Assembly (NCBI GenBank): GCA_016223085.1 | Contig: JACRPS010000011.1 | Coordinates: forward strand, 62,001-126,000 | Reading direction: 5' to 3' | DNA: 64,000 bases | DNA from: Chloroflexota bacterium | GTDB lineage: Bacteria > Chloroflexota > Anaerolineae > Aggregatilineales > Phototrophicaceae | Shown here: piece by piece, positions 18,572 through 30,499 of the stretch | Position numbering within the stretch: position 1 is the first letter of the stretch | How the letters are laid out: each line of letters begins with the position of its first letter | The notes under the pieces: generated by a model | What the model saw: only the letters and a program-made list of their open reading frames with translations | Databases searched by the model: none | What the model was told of the DNA's origin: nothing | Position numbers and translations under genes: made by a program

Positions 18572-21229
18572 ATGCAAGCAATGCAAGGCATCCAACCGTT
18601 TGAGCAGGTCATGATCCTGATCGTGCTCGCAACCGCTTTTATCGCGCTGGCGTATGCCTACTGGCTGGCACGTCAGACGTTCGCCGCCGAAAAAGGCAGC
18701 GAAGCGATGCAGCGGGTGTGGGGCTTCATCCGTGACGGCGCGAATGCGTATCTCCGCACGCAGCTTCGCACCATCGCCATCCTCATCGTCGTCCTGACCG
18801 TTGCTATGTTCCTGAGCGTGGCACTGGTCAAACCCACCGGCGAAGCAAACGAACTGTTCTGCCAGACAGCGGTTGAAGACGCTTACGCGCAGGACATTTC
18901 CGCCAACAGCAGCCTGTCGGTGGAACAGGTTCATACGCTGCTGGCAGACCGCACCCAGACGGCCAAGCAGATTGCGGTCGCCAATGGTTATGCTGCCTTC
19001 AACCCGGAGCGCGTAGCGGGCGCGGTGTCGTGCCAGCCGGCAGTCACTGGTGTTGCCATCGGTCGCGCGCTGGCGTTTGCCATGGGCGCATCGTTCTCCG
19101 CGCTGGTGGGCTTCATCGGCATGAACATGGCCGTGCAGGGCAACGTGCGCGTTGCCGCTGCCGCGCGTACCAGCTTCAAGAAGGCGCTGACGATTGCCTA
19201 TCGCTCCGGCACGATCACCGGTATGCTGACCGACGGCCTCGGCCTGCTCGGCGGCACGCTGATTTTTATCATCTTCGGCAAGGCTGCCCCGGACGTGCTA
19301 CTGGGCTTCGGCTTCGGCGGCACACTGCTGGCGCTGTTCATGCGTGTGGGTGGCGGTATCTACACCAAAGCGGCAGACGTGGGCGCTGACCTCGTTGGCA
19401 AGGTTGAAGCCGGCATGGAAGAAGACGACCCGCGCAACGCGGCTGTTGTGGCCGACCTGGTAGGCGATAACGTGGGTGACTGCGCCGGTATGGCGGCGGA
19501 CATCTTCGAAAGCTACGAAGTCACCATCGTGTCCAGCCTGATCCTCGGCCTGGCGCTGACCTCGCTCACCGGCCAACTGTTCTGGATCGTGCTGCCGCTG
19601 CTGGTGCGCGGCATTGGCGTGGTCAGTTCCATTGTCGGCACATACATGGTCTCGGTGTGGAAAGTGGACGATGCCGAAGAAGCCATGTACAAGAGCTACG
19701 AAATTTCGAGCGCCATCACCATCATCTCGACCTTCACACTGTCCGTCCTGTACGCGGGTGGGCGCGACCCAGGCGGCGATTTGCTGTCGCACCTGTCGCT
19801 GGGTGCGCTGGTTGCGGTTGGGGTGGCGCTGGCCGTGATCTTCAACCCGCTGACCTCTTACGCCACCTCGGCCAAGAGCAAGCGCGTGCATAACATCGCC
19901 AAGGCAACCGTGTTTGGCCCGGCACTGGTTATTCTGGAAGGCATATCGCTTGGCTATCTGTCCAGCGTGTGGTCGGTGCTGGTGATCGTCGCCAGCGTTG
20001 GCGCATCCATCCTCGTCTATAGCGTCACCTTCCCGTCAAACCTGTATCTGCCTGTGTTCCTGCTGGGAGTCGTGCTGTCGGTCTTGGCGATTGCGCGCGG
20101 CTATACCAAGAAAAACGTGATTGGCGGCATCTTCCAGGCGTTGTGGATTATGGTCGCGGCGCTGTTCCTCATCAGTATGCGCGAGGTTCCGGCGGCTGAC
20201 CGCTTCGTTTACACGCTGTTCGGCGTGTCGCTGATCGGCGTTGGGATGCTGTCGCACACCGGCAACAACGTTTCGATGGACACCTTCGGTCCCATCTCCG
20301 ACAACGCCAACGGTATTGCCGAACTGTCCGGCGTCGAAGATTTCTCGCTGGAAGCGCGGCAAATCCTGGCCGATCTCGACGCGGCGGGCAACACCACCAA
20401 AGCGATCACGAAGGGTATCGCCATTGGTTCGGCGGTCATCGCGGCGCTGTCGTTGTTTGGATCGTTCTTCATTGACATCGAGCGCGTCATGCCGGCAGAA
20501 CGGCTGGAAACGTTCAACCGTTCGATCAACCTGGCTGACCCGACCGTGTTCATCGGCCTGTTGCTCGGCGGCGCGCTGCCGCTGCTGTTCGGCGGCCTGC
20601 TGATTAAGGCTGTAAACCGCGCGGCAGGTTACATCATGGCGGAGGTTCGCCGCCAACTGCGCATCCCCGAAATTCAGAACAAGCAGCGCCCACCGGATTA
20701 TGCCCAGTGCGTGACGATCTCGACGCGCTCGGCGCAGGCGGAACTGATTCCGCTGGGTTTGATCGCCATCCTGTCGCCCATCGTCGTCGGCCTGCTGCTG
20801 AAGGAACAGGCGCTCGGCGGCTTCCTGGCGGGCGTCATCCTGTCGGGGCAGCTTCAGGCGGTCTTTATGGCGAACTCCGGTGGTGCCTGGGACAACGCCA
20901 AGAAATACATCGAAGATGGTAACATGGGTGGCAAGGGCACCGACAACCACAAAGCCAGCGTCGTCGGCGATACGGTGGGCGACCCCTTCAAGGATACGGC
21001 TGGCCCGGCGCTGAACCCGATGATTAAGGTGATGAACCTCGTCTCGCTCATCATGGCGCCCATCGTCGTGCAGACACAAACGCCGGAAGCGACCGTGCCG
21101 GTGCTGATCTTCATCGTCGTCGGCATTGCCCTGATTATCTGGTCGGTGCGCCGCAGCGACCGTGACGAAGAAGTGGCGACGCCGCAGCCGGTGAAGGCCG
21201 CCGAACCGAAGACACGGCACGCGGTCTAA
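18572..21229 (+). CDS. hppA: Membrane-bound pyrophosphatase, K+-independent type, with extra helices
   Basis: An 885-aa H+-pyrophosphatase homologue, much longer than the usual 660-800. Catalytic motifs ([44 protein letters not shown]) are intact. GNTTKAITKG has Lys, the K+-independent signature. Two additions stand out: an outside loop of about 70 residues after the second helix (residues 87-160, with Cys97 and Cys154), and a stretch at about residues 487-543 with two extra hydrophobic segments (PVFLLGVVLSVLAIARG, IGGIFQALWIMVAALF), suggesting 18 rather than 16 helices. A charged tail follows the last helix. AGGA lies 9 bases before the ATG. Confidence 0.95.
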   Translation: MQAMQGIQPFEQVMILIVLATAFIALAYAYWLARQTFAAEKGSEAMQRVWGFIRDGANAYLRTQLRTIAILIVVLTVAMFLSVALVKPTGEANELFCQTAVEDAYAQDISANSSLSVEQVHTLLADRTQTAKQIAVANGYAAFNPERVAGAVSCQPAVTGVAIGRALAFAMGASFSALVGFIGMNMAVQGNVRVAAAARTSFKKALTIAYRSGTITGMLTDGLGLLGGTLIFIIFGKAAPDVLLGFGFGGTLLALFMRVGGGIYTKAADVGADLVGKVEAGMEEDDPRNAAVVADLVGDNVGDCAGMAADIFESYEVTIVSSLILGLALTSLTGQLFWIVLPLLVRGIGVVSSIVGTYMVSVWKVDDAEEAMYKSYEISSAITIISTFTLSVLYAGGRDPGGDLLSHLSLGALVAVGVALAVIFNPLTSYATSAKSKRVHNIAKATVFGPALVILEGISLGYLSSVWSVLVIVASVGASILVYSVTFPSNLYLPVFLLGVVLSVLAIARGYTKKNVIGGIFQALWIMVAALFLISMREVPAADRFVYTLFGVSLIGVGMLSHTGNNVSMDTFGPISDNANGIAELSGVEDFSLEARQILADLDAAGNTTKAITKGIAIGSAVIAALSLFGSFFIDIERVMPAERLETFNRSINLADPTVFIGLLLGGALPLLFGGLLIKAVNRAAGYIMAEVRRQLRIPEIQNKQRPPDYAQCVTISTRSAQAELIPLGLIAILSPIVVGLLLKEQALGGFLAGVILSGQLQAVFMANSGGAWDNAKKYIEDGNMGGKGTDNHKASVVGDTVGDPFKDTAGPALNPMIKVMNLVSLIMAPIVVQTQTPEATVPVLIFIVVGIALIIWSVRRSDRDEEVATPQPVKAAEPKTRHAV

Positions 21230-21250
21230 CGCACGCATCTCAAAACCCAG

Positions 21251-21278
21251 GTAGGGACACGATAGATCGTGTCCCTAC
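21251..21278. repeat. Palindromic repeat, GGGACACGAT core
   Basis: 28-bp near-perfect palindrome (arms GTAGGG/CCCTAC, extended by AG/CT on each side) just after the second pyrophosphatase gene. Confidence 0.8.
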
Positions 21279-21301
21279 CTGCAACCAACAGGTAGAGGAA
21301 T

Positions 21302-21331
21302 CGTAGGGGCGCACGGCGGTGCGCCCTTACG
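21302..21331. repeat. Palindromic repeat, GGGCGCAC core
   Basis: 30 bp with arms CGTAGGG/CCCTTACG but core GGCGCACGGCGGTGCGCC, different from its neighbour 23 bases away; both lie between the pyrophosphatase and kinase genes. Confidence 0.75.
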
Positions 21332-21417
21332 TTTTCCATCCAACACGGTTTTACAGTCCCGCCTGTTTGCGTTATTGTCGTAGCGATCTCCGTTCTTCAA
21401 AGAGAGGAATTTTTACG

Positions 21418-22467
21418 GTGACTGTCGAACAACCCGATCAGCCGATGCGTGTGATTAACAGCGTGGCGCCGGTGCGCATCTGCGATAACGGCGGCTGGAC
21501 CGATACCTGGTTTGCTGAAAAAGGCGAAGTGTTTAACATCGGCGTCTACCCGTATGTCGAAGTGCAGATCAAGGTGTATCCGGTGGAACACCGCGAACAC
21601 CGCATCACGCTCTACGTCGAAAACTACGGCGAGATGTACGCCGTTGCTGGCGGCCAAACCGAATGGGAGCGCCATCCCCTGCTGGAAGCGGCGATACACT
21701 ACATGGGCGTGCCGGACAATCTGGCGCTGCAAATTACGATCTTCTCAGAAGTACCCGCCGGCTGTTCTACGGGTACGTCGGCAGCGATCACCGTCGCGCT
21801 GATCGGCGCGCTTGATCGCCTCACGCCCGGCACGATGACGCCGCATCAGGTCGCCTATGCTGCACATCGCGTCGAAACGGAACTGCTGAAACTGCAAAGC
21901 GGGATTCAGGACCAGTTGTGCGCGGCTTACGGCGGTATCAACTACATCGAGATGTTTGAATACCCCCACGCCAGCGTCTCACAGATTCAGATTCCGAATT
22001 CCCTGTGGTGGGAGCTGGAACGGCGGCTGGTACTGTTTTTTCTGGGCAAGGCACACCAGTCCTCGTCGGTACATGAGCAGGTCATCCACCGGTTTGAAGC
22101 TGCCGGCTCCGACCACACCACCCTCGATAAACTCCGCAGGACGGCACAGCAGTCCCGCGACGCGGTGTATGCCGGGGACTGGAACGCCTTTGGCCGCGCC
22201 ATGATCGCCAACACGGAAGCACAGGCCGAACTGCACCCGGCGCTGATCTGCGACGATGCGCACCTGCTGATTGACGTAGCGCGGCGCAACGGCGCGATTG
22301 GCTGGAAGGTCAACGGTGCGGGCGGCGACGGCGGTTCGATCACACTGCTGTGCGGCCCGACATCGAGCGATAAACGCCAGATAATCCGCGCCGTGCAGGA
22401 AGCTAACCCGCTGTTCCGTAACCTGCCGATTTACCTCAGCCGCTTCGGCCTGCGCGTGTGGGAATAG
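21418..22467 (+). CDS. GHMP-family sugar or mevalonate-type kinase
   Basis: A 349-aa GHMP kinase. The N-terminal APVRICDNGGWTDT segment, ATP-loop PAGCSTGTSAA and C-terminal VNGAGGDGGS motif are characteristic. The GGWTDT start looks most like the heptose-7-phosphate kinase (HddA) and fucokinase branch, so a sugar substrate is likelier than mevalonate, but this is not certain. A GTG start at 21418 is chosen from AGAGAGGA nine bases upstream; ATG 21445 is the alternative. It lies between two pyrophosphatase genes, and a terminator follows. Confidence 0.8.
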   Translation: MTVEQPDQPMRVINSVAPVRICDNGGWTDTWFAEKGEVFNIGVYPYVEVQIKVYPVEHREHRITLYVENYGEMYAVAGGQTEWERHPLLEAAIHYMGVPDNLALQITIFSEVPAGCSTGTSAAITVALIGALDRLTPGTMTPHQVAYAAHRVETELLKLQSGIQDQLCAAYGGINYIEMFEYPHASVSQIQIPNSLWWELERRLVLFFLGKAHQSSSVHEQVIHRFEAAGSDHTTLDKLRRTAQQSRDAVYAGDWNAFGRAMIANTEAQAELHPALICDDAHLLIDVARRNGAIGWKVNGAGGDGGSITLLCGPTSSDKRQIIRAVQEANPLFRNLPIYLSRFGLRVWE

Positions 22468-22807
22468 CAGTCTTTCGAGACTAACACGCTGCGGTGGGCG
22501 ACCTCAAAAGAGTCGCCCTTTTTGTCGCGTCAACCAACTGCCCGGCTTTCTGCCATTCACACGGTCATCTTATACGAGGCCGCTATAATCAGCCGCTAGA
22601 CAGCCCTAACTTCTCTGTTTTGCCGACTAAAGGGCCGTGTGCTGATTGCACAAAGTATGGGGTTTGGATTATAAAATATTTGCGCTACACTACTCCTCCG
22701 TGCGTTTTTACCAAAACAGGAGTTCGCTCGTTCAGCATAACTAACCTATCCGCCCCCTTACTCGTCTGTGTTTTACCTTAAATTGCACTACGGAGACTCG
22801 AATTGAC
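22468..22807. other. Intergenic region before third pyrophosphatase
   Basis: 340 bases. It begins with the terminator at 22496-22523; the rest is AT-richer and holds no convincing gene. A small hairpin GTGTGC/GCAC near 22638 is the only other structure seen. The promoter of the third pyrophosphatase should lie here. Confidence 0.6.
22496..22523 (+). terminator. Rho-independent terminator after GHMP kinase
   Basis: Stem GGGCGAC/GTCGCCC with a 9-base loop followed by TTTTT, 28 bases after the kinase stop codon. Confidence 0.8.
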
Positions 22808-25309
<2,502 letters not shown>

Positions 25310-25363
25310 TTTATGGTCATTGGCGGGGCAGCGCTAGCCTATTCCCGCCGACCGATCAAAGGA

Positions 25364-25391
25364 TAGGGGCGAACCGGCGGTTCGCCCCTAC
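25364..25391. repeat. Palindromic repeat, GGGCGAACC core
   Basis: Palindrome with core GGGGCGAACC/GGTTCGCCCC and right arm CCCTAC, between the third membrane pyrophosphatase and the soluble one. Same subfamily as the copy at 31867. Confidence 0.8.
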
Positions 25392-25502
25392 GGTTATATC
25401 CCTGCTGAAACCGTCTTTTCTCTACCTCTACCCATGCAGTCGGGGCTGATTTCGTCTATACTGAAAGTATTGTTTACCGGCAGTCATCCAGACAGGAACG
25501 CT

Positions 25503-26051
25503 ATGGCAACGTTACATCTGTGGCACAGTTTGTCATCCGGGCCAAAAGCGCCGGACGTGATTTACGCGGTGGTGGAAGTCCCCAAGGGCAGCCAGAACAA
25601 ATACGAATACAGCAAAAGCGCCGGCGTGATTAAACTGGACCGGGTGCTGTACAGCCCGCTGCACTACCCCGGCGATTACGGCTTTATCCCCCAGTCGTAT
25701 TATGGCGATGGCGACCCGCTGGACGTGCTGGTGATGATGGAGGAGCCAACCTTCCCCGGCTGCGTCATCGAAGCGCGTCCGGTTGGAATGCTGCGACTGC
25801 TGGATCGCGGCGAAAACGACGACAAGATTCTGGCCGTGCCTTCGACTGACCCTCACTACGAGGACTATTACGACATGGACGACCTGCCCAAACACTTCCC
25901 GAAGGCGGTCGAACATTTCTTCATCACCTACAAGCATCTTCAGGGCGCGGAAGTCACCAGCCAGGGTTGGGTGGGCGCGGCAGCCGCCAAGGAAGCGATT
26001 CTGAAGTCCATGCAGTTCTACCGGGACAACTTCCCCCCGCAGCGCATTTAG
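25503..26051 (+). CDS. ppa: Soluble inorganic pyrophosphatase, family I
   Basis: A 182-aa cytoplasmic enzyme that hydrolyses PPi to two phosphates with Mg2+. The metal-binding signature GDGDPLDVLV and upstream YPGDYGFIPQSY are intact, with further Asp residues in DPHYEDYYDMDDLP. The start is ATG 25503 with AGGA 6 bases upstream; an earlier ATG in frame lacks a site. It wastes as heat the same PPi the neighbouring membrane enzymes use for ion pumping, so the two systems compete and should be regulated differently. yraN follows in the same direction. Confidence 0.93.
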   Translation: MATLHLWHSLSSGPKAPDVIYAVVEVPKGSQNKYEYSKSAGVIKLDRVLYSPLHYPGDYGFIPQSYYGDGDPLDVLVMMEEPTFPGCVIEARPVGMLRLLDRGENDDKILAVPSTDPHYEDYYDMDDLPKHFPKAVEHFFITYKHLQGAEVTSQGWVGAAAAKEAILKSMQFYRDNFPPQRI

Positions 26052-26059
26052 AGGCAGTT

Positions 26060-26416
26060 GTGTCGCAGCCATTTGGCCAGCGGGGCGAACAACTGGCAAC
26101 CCACTACCTGAAGCAGCAGGGTTACACCATCATCGGCACCAACTGGCACTGCCGCTTTGGGGAGATTGACATCATCGCCCGCCAGGGCGACACGCTGGTG
26201 TTTGTCGAAGTGCGCGCCCGCCACGCCGCCCTGCCCGAAGCGGCCTTCGCCAGCATCTCCAAGCGCAAGCGCGCCCGGCTGCTGCGCGCCGCCCACCTGT
26301 ACCTGGCCGATCATCAACTGGAAAACGCAAACTGGCGCGTGGATGTGATCGCCATCGCCATTCCGCCATCCGGCAGGCCGATGATCGAACACGTGGCCGA
26401 TGCGCTGGACTGGTGA
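26060..26416 (+). CDS. yraN: YraN family (UPF0102) nuclease-like protein
   Basis: A 118-aa protein of the restriction-endonuclease-like fold. The family motifs GQRGEQLATHYL, RFGEIDIIARQGDTLVFVEVRAR are clear and include the E-D-(Q/E)VK-like residues. Function in the cell is not established for the family; roles in DNA recombination have been suggested. The start is GTG 26060, with GAGG five bases upstream, eight bases after ppa, so the two are probably co-transcribed; a longer frame would overlap ppa without reason. Length fits the family. Confidence 0.85.
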   Translation: MSQPFGQRGEQLATHYLKQQGYTIIGTNWHCRFGEIDIIARQGDTLVFVEVRARHAALPEAAFASISKRKRARLLRAAHLYLADHQLENANWRVDVIAIAIPPSGRPMIEHVADALDW

Positions 26417-26521
26417 AGCCAGAGGGCTGTACTTTTTATGATGTTACATGTTGGCAAAATGGCCGTCAAAAGTGTATGATGATGGTGTGACCGGGTTTAC
26501 TGTAACTGGGCAACCGAGTGT

Positions 26522-28831
26522 ATGCATCGTTTATTAAAATCCCCGCAACAGCTTGCGTCCGTGCTGAATGCAGTCGCTGACGCGATCACCGCCCAGGATA
26601 AAAATGGACAGCTCATCTACGCCAATGATGCCGCTGCCCGCATTCTCGGCTTTCCTTCGGCGGAAGCCCTCACCAATACACCGGTGGAAGAAATCGTCAG
26701 CCACTACGAGATGCTCACCGAACACGGCCAGCCATTTCCGCTTCAGGATTTACCCGGTCGCCGGGCGCTGTTGGGCCTCGACAGTCCCGACCAATTAATC
26801 CGCTTCCGCATCCGCCAGACTGGCGAGGAACAGTGGGCAATTGTGAAGGCGCGCCCGGTGCATAATCAGGACGGCGGCATCGAGTTCGTGGTGAATATCT
26901 TTCAGAATATTACCCGCCTGAAGCTGGCGGAACAATCGCTGGACGAGCAGCGTGAACGGCTGCGGGTGACGCTCTACAGCATCGGTGACGGGGTGATCGC
27001 CACTGACATTGGCGGGCGCGTGACCATGATGAATCCAGTCGCCGAACGGTTAACCGGCCACCGTCAGGCTGACGTGCTGGGAAAACCGATACAGGATGTG
27101 TTTTACGTCATCCACGAGCACACGCGGCAGCCCGTGGAAAACCCGGTACATACGGTGCTGGCCTGCGGTGAGGCCGTTGCGTTGGCGAATCACAGCCTGC
27201 TGGTAGCGCGTGGCGGCGCGGAAATCCCGATTGAGGATAGCAGCGCCCCGATCATCACGCGCGACGGCACGCTGGCCGGTGTGGTGCTGGTATTCCACGA
27301 CGTGACCGAACGCCGCCGCGCCGAAGCTGATTTGCGCGAGCGCGAAGCCCGCTTCCGCACGATGGCGGATAACGCGCCGGTGCTGATCTGGATGGCCGGC
27401 CCGGACAAGCTGTGCCACTATTTCAACAAGCCCTGGCTGGACTTCACAGGGCGGGCGATGGAACAGGAACTGGGCATGGGCTGGGCGGAAGGCGTTCACC
27501 CGGACGATCATGACCGCTGCCTGGAGATGTATAGCAGCTCGTTTGATGCGCGCCAGCCATTTATGATGGAGTACCGCTTGCGAAACAACCAGGGTGAATA
27601 CCGCTGGATGCTGGATAATGGTATACCACTGTATACCCCGGATGGCCGGTTTGAAGGCTATATCGGCTCGTGCATGGACATCACGGAGCGCAAGCAGCAT
27701 GAAGAACGGACACAACTGTTACAGGATGTGACCGCCGCGCTGGCCGGGGCAGTGACAGTCGAACAGGTGGCGGACATCATGGCCGGCAAGGTGATTGACG
27801 CCCTGGGTGGTAGCATCGCCGTTGTCTACCTGCTCACCACCGACAGCCAGTTTCTGGAAATCGTTAATTCAGCCGGTATTCCGCCGGCGGTTGCCGGTCG
27901 TTTTCGACGACTCTCCCTGCTCACATCGTTGCCTATTACCGACGCGGTACGCAACTGCCAACCCGTATGGATTGAAACGCCGGAGGATTACAGCCGTCAG
28001 TATCCACAGTTGTATCAGACGCTTCAGGGTTTTACCAACAGCCAGGCCACCGTCTGTCTGCCGCTGATTGTACAGGACCGGGTTCTCGGTGGCCTCGGCG
28101 TCAGCTTTCTCCAGTCGCGCCGGGTGGATGAAGGCGAACGCGCCTTCATGCTGGCGCTGGCGCAGCAGTGCGCGCAGGCGATTGAGCGCGCCCGGCTGTA
28201 CGCCGAAGCGCAGAACCTGGCCGCCATGAACGAACGTCAGCGGTTGGCGCGCGATCTGCACGACGCCGTGAGTCAAACACTTTTTTCCGCCAACGTCATC
28301 GCGGAGTCGCTACCACGCCTGTGGGAACAGAACCAGCCAGCGCGGACGCTGCACCTGCTGGAGCAACTACGCCTGCTCAACCGGGGCGCAATGGCGGAAA
28401 TGCGCACGCTGCTGGTGGAACTGCGACCGGAAGCCCTGCTCAACACCCGGCTGGAAACGCTGCTGTCGCAGTTGATTGACACCGCTAAAGTGCGCAAGCA
28501 GATGGACATCACGCTGAAGATCAACCTGCACAACCGGCAGCCGTTGCCGCCAGAGGTGCATATCGCCTTTTACCGCATCGCCCAGGAAAGCCTGACCAAC
28601 ATCATCAAACATTCGGGAGCGACCGAGGCGACCATCGAGTTCACCGAAACCCGCCAGCAGGCCAAACTCCTGATTAGCGATAACGGCAAAGGTTTTAACC
28701 CCCGCACAGCCTCCAACGGCATTGGCCTGACCTCCATGCGCGAACGGGCCGACGATATTCAGGCACGGTTGCGGATTGTCAGTCAGAAAGGCAAAGGTAC
28801 GCGGGTGTCACTGGTCTGGACACGGCCATGA
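26522..28831 (+). CDS. PAS-PAS-PAS-GAF sensor histidine kinase (HisKA_3)
   Basis: A 769-aa kinase without clear transmembrane segments, so likely a cytoplasmic sensor. Three PAS domains lie at about residues 10-130, 145-265 and 275-395 (the third a PAS_3 type ending GYIGSCMDITERK), then a GAF domain (about 400-560). The phosphoacceptor is His580 in ARDLHDAVSQTLF, followed by a GHKL ATPase (DNGKGFNP, GIGLTSMRERA). Kinases of this class usually signal to NarL-type response regulators; none is adjacent. It overlaps miaA by four bases. Confidence 0.9.
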   Translation: MHRLLKSPQQLASVLNAVADAITAQDKNGQLIYANDAAARILGFPSAEALTNTPVEEIVSHYEMLTEHGQPFPLQDLPGRRALLGLDSPDQLIRFRIRQTGEEQWAIVKARPVHNQDGGIEFVVNIFQNITRLKLAEQSLDEQRERLRVTLYSIGDGVIATDIGGRVTMMNPVAERLTGHRQADVLGKPIQDVFYVIHEHTRQPVENPVHTVLACGEAVALANHSLLVARGGAEIPIEDSSAPIITRDGTLAGVVLVFHDVTERRRAEADLREREARFRTMADNAPVLIWMAGPDKLCHYFNKPWLDFTGRAMEQELGMGWAEGVHPDDHDRCLEMYSSSFDARQPFMMEYRLRNNQGEYRWMLDNGIPLYTPDGRFEGYIGSCMDITERKQHEERTQLLQDVTAALAGAVTVEQVADIMAGKVIDALGGSIAVVYLLTTDSQFLEIVNSAGIPPAVAGRFRRLSLLTSLPITDAVRNCQPVWIETPEDYSRQYPQLYQTLQGFTNSQATVCLPLIVQDRVLGGLGVSFLQSRRVDEGERAFMLALAQQCAQAIERARLYAEAQNLAAMNERQRLARDLHDAVSQTLFSANVIAESLPRLWEQNQPARTLHLLEQLRLLNRGAMAEMRTLLVELRPEALLNTRLETLLSQLIDTAKVRKQMDITLKINLHNRQPLPPEVHIAFYRIAQESLTNIIKHSGATEATIEFTETRQQAKLLISDNGKGFNPRTASNGIGLTSMRERADDIQARLRIVSQKGKGTRVSLVWTRP

Positions 28832-29754
28832 CCCCGCCGCTGCTGGTTATCCTCGGCCCGACCGCCGTTGGCAAAACCGGGTTCGCCATCGAACTGGCCC
28901 AGGCCGTCAGGGGTGAGATTATCAACGCCGACAGCCGCCAGATTTACCGCCTGATGGACATCGGCACGGCCAAGCCCACACCGGAGCAGCGGGCCCACGT
29001 ACCGCATCATCTGCTGGACATCGTTTACCCGGACGAAAACCTGTCGCTGGCGCAGTACCAGCGCCTGGCTTACGACACAATAAACTCGCTCCACCAGCGC
29101 GGGCGCGTTCCACTGCTGGTCGGCGGCACAGGGCAGTATATTACCGCCGTTGTGGAAGGCTGGACCGTGCCGGAAGTGCCGCCCAACCCCATCCTGCGCG
29201 CCGAACTGGAAGCCTTCGCCGCCGCGCATGGTTCGGCGGCGCTGCACCACCGCCTGAGCGCCGCCGACCCCGTCGCAGCCGCCAGCATTGACCATCGCAA
29301 CGTGCGCCGCGTCATCCGTGCGCTCGAAGTCTATCTGGAGTCCGGCCAGCCAATCAGCGTTCTCCAGCGTAAACAGCCCCCACCCTACACCATCCGGCAG
29401 TACGGGCTGACGCTCGACCGCGCCGACCTGTACGACCAGGCCGACCACCGAGTAGATGAGATGATGGCACAGGGGTTTCTGGACGAAGTGCGCCGCCTGC
29501 TGGACGCCGGTTACAGCCGCACGCTGCCGGCCATGAGCGGGCTGGGCTACCGCGAACTGGCCGCGCATCTGCTGGACGGCCTGCCGCTGGACGAGGCTGT
29601 TACCGCTACCAAAATCGCCACCCATGACTTCATCCGGCGGCAGTACACCTGGTTCAAGGGGCACGACAATGGTATTCTGTGGCACAATATAAAGGATATG
29701 GACAGAGCCGCCCTCATCCGGGAAGCTGCCGGATGGCTACAGAAGCAGGTCTGA
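28828..29754 (+). CDS. miaA: tRNA dimethylallyltransferase
   Basis: A 308-aa enzyme that adds a dimethylallyl group from DMAPP to A37 of tRNAs reading UNN codons. P-loop GPTAVGKT, DSRQIYRLMDIGTAKP, and the tRNA-binding GGTGQYI motif are intact. It overlaps the kinase gene (ATGA), so both are made from one message, a curious pairing of a house-keeping enzyme with a sensor. Its substrate DMAPP comes from isoprenoid synthesis. Confidence 0.95.
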   Translation: MTPPLLVILGPTAVGKTGFAIELAQAVRGEIINADSRQIYRLMDIGTAKPTPEQRAHVPHHLLDIVYPDENLSLAQYQRLAYDTINSLHQRGRVPLLVGGTGQYITAVVEGWTVPEVPPNPILRAELEAFAAAHGSAALHHRLSAADPVAAASIDHRNVRRVIRALEVYLESGQPISVLQRKQPPPYTIRQYGLTLDRADLYDQADHRVDEMMAQGFLDEVRRLLDAGYSRTLPAMSGLGYRELAAHLLDGLPLDEAVTATKIATHDFIRRQYTWFKGHDNGILWHNIKDMDRAALIREAAGWLQKQV

Positions 29755-29757
29755 ACC

Positions 29758-30441
29758 TTGAGCATCTTTCGCCGGTCGAACAACACCAACCTGCTGGTTG
29801 GCATTTTTCTGCTGCTGCTGCTGGCGGTGTTTGCCGGCCCCGGCACGCTGCCCCGCCTGATCTCGTCGCTGGTACCCAACATTGATGAAAGTATCCCGTG
29901 CGCCTGGCTGCGGCAGGGGATTAACCGCGCCGAGCACCAGTCGCTGATTGGCCGCGCTGCCGCCAGCCCGCTGGCACTGCGGGTGCGCCCGTCGCCGGTG
30001 CCGAATACCCCGGATGGCATCCTGACAATCACCATCATCGTTACCAATACATCCATTGGCACCGTCGCCATCGTCTACGATCCCGACCAGGTGCGGATTG
30101 GCGACGACGGCGTGACCAGCGGCCTGGGTGTGGTGTTTAATTCGCCTGGCCCGCTGCCGGTCGGGGTATCGCAGGGGGCCGGCTCATACCCGGAAAGTGA
30201 AATCCGGCTGCTGGGGCCGCGCCAGAGCTGCGTCCACAAGCTCGAATTCCCGATCACGCAGCTTCCCGCTACCAACATCGCCACCGGCAGCGCGACGGTG
30301 AAGGCTTACTACCGCAACACCAATCGCGGCATTGTGCAGAACATCAACCCCCAGGCGACGCCGGTTTATACTGACCAGGGGTTATGGGTGGGCGTGGTTG
30401 AATCCGAGTCCGTACCCATTCCACTCTCGGCGGGGACGTGA
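29758..30441 (+). CDS. Membrane-anchored protein of unknown function
   Basis: A 227-aa protein with a TTG start three bases after miaA. An N-terminal hydrophobic segment (residues 11-31, NLLVGIFLLLLLAVFAG) anchors it, and the rest should be outside. The outside part carries TITIIVTNTSIGTVAIVY, a pattern like beta-sandwich domains, and two Cys (about 48 and 160). No family recognised. No ATG fits; the TTG is inferred from the position of the anchor. Probably in the kinase-miaA operon. Confidence 0.65.
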   Translation: MSIFRRSNNTNLLVGIFLLLLLAVFAGPGTLPRLISSLVPNIDESIPCAWLRQGINRAEHQSLIGRAAASPLALRVRPSPVPNTPDGILTITIIVTNTSIGTVAIVYDPDQVRIGDDGVTSGLGVVFNSPGPLPVGVSQGAGSYPESEIRLLGPRQSCVHKLEFPITQLPATNIATGSATVKAYYRNTNRGIVQNINPQATPVYTDQGLWVGVVESESVPIPLSAGT

Positions 30442-30499
30442 TATATAATAGTGGTTGTATTGAGGTTAAAGCATCCTTCACCAGAGGTAGCAGACCGTT

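Noticed and set aside
22494-22781. 95-codon frame before the third pyrophosphatase
   Set aside because: It starts inside a terminator hairpin and has no protein-like pattern.
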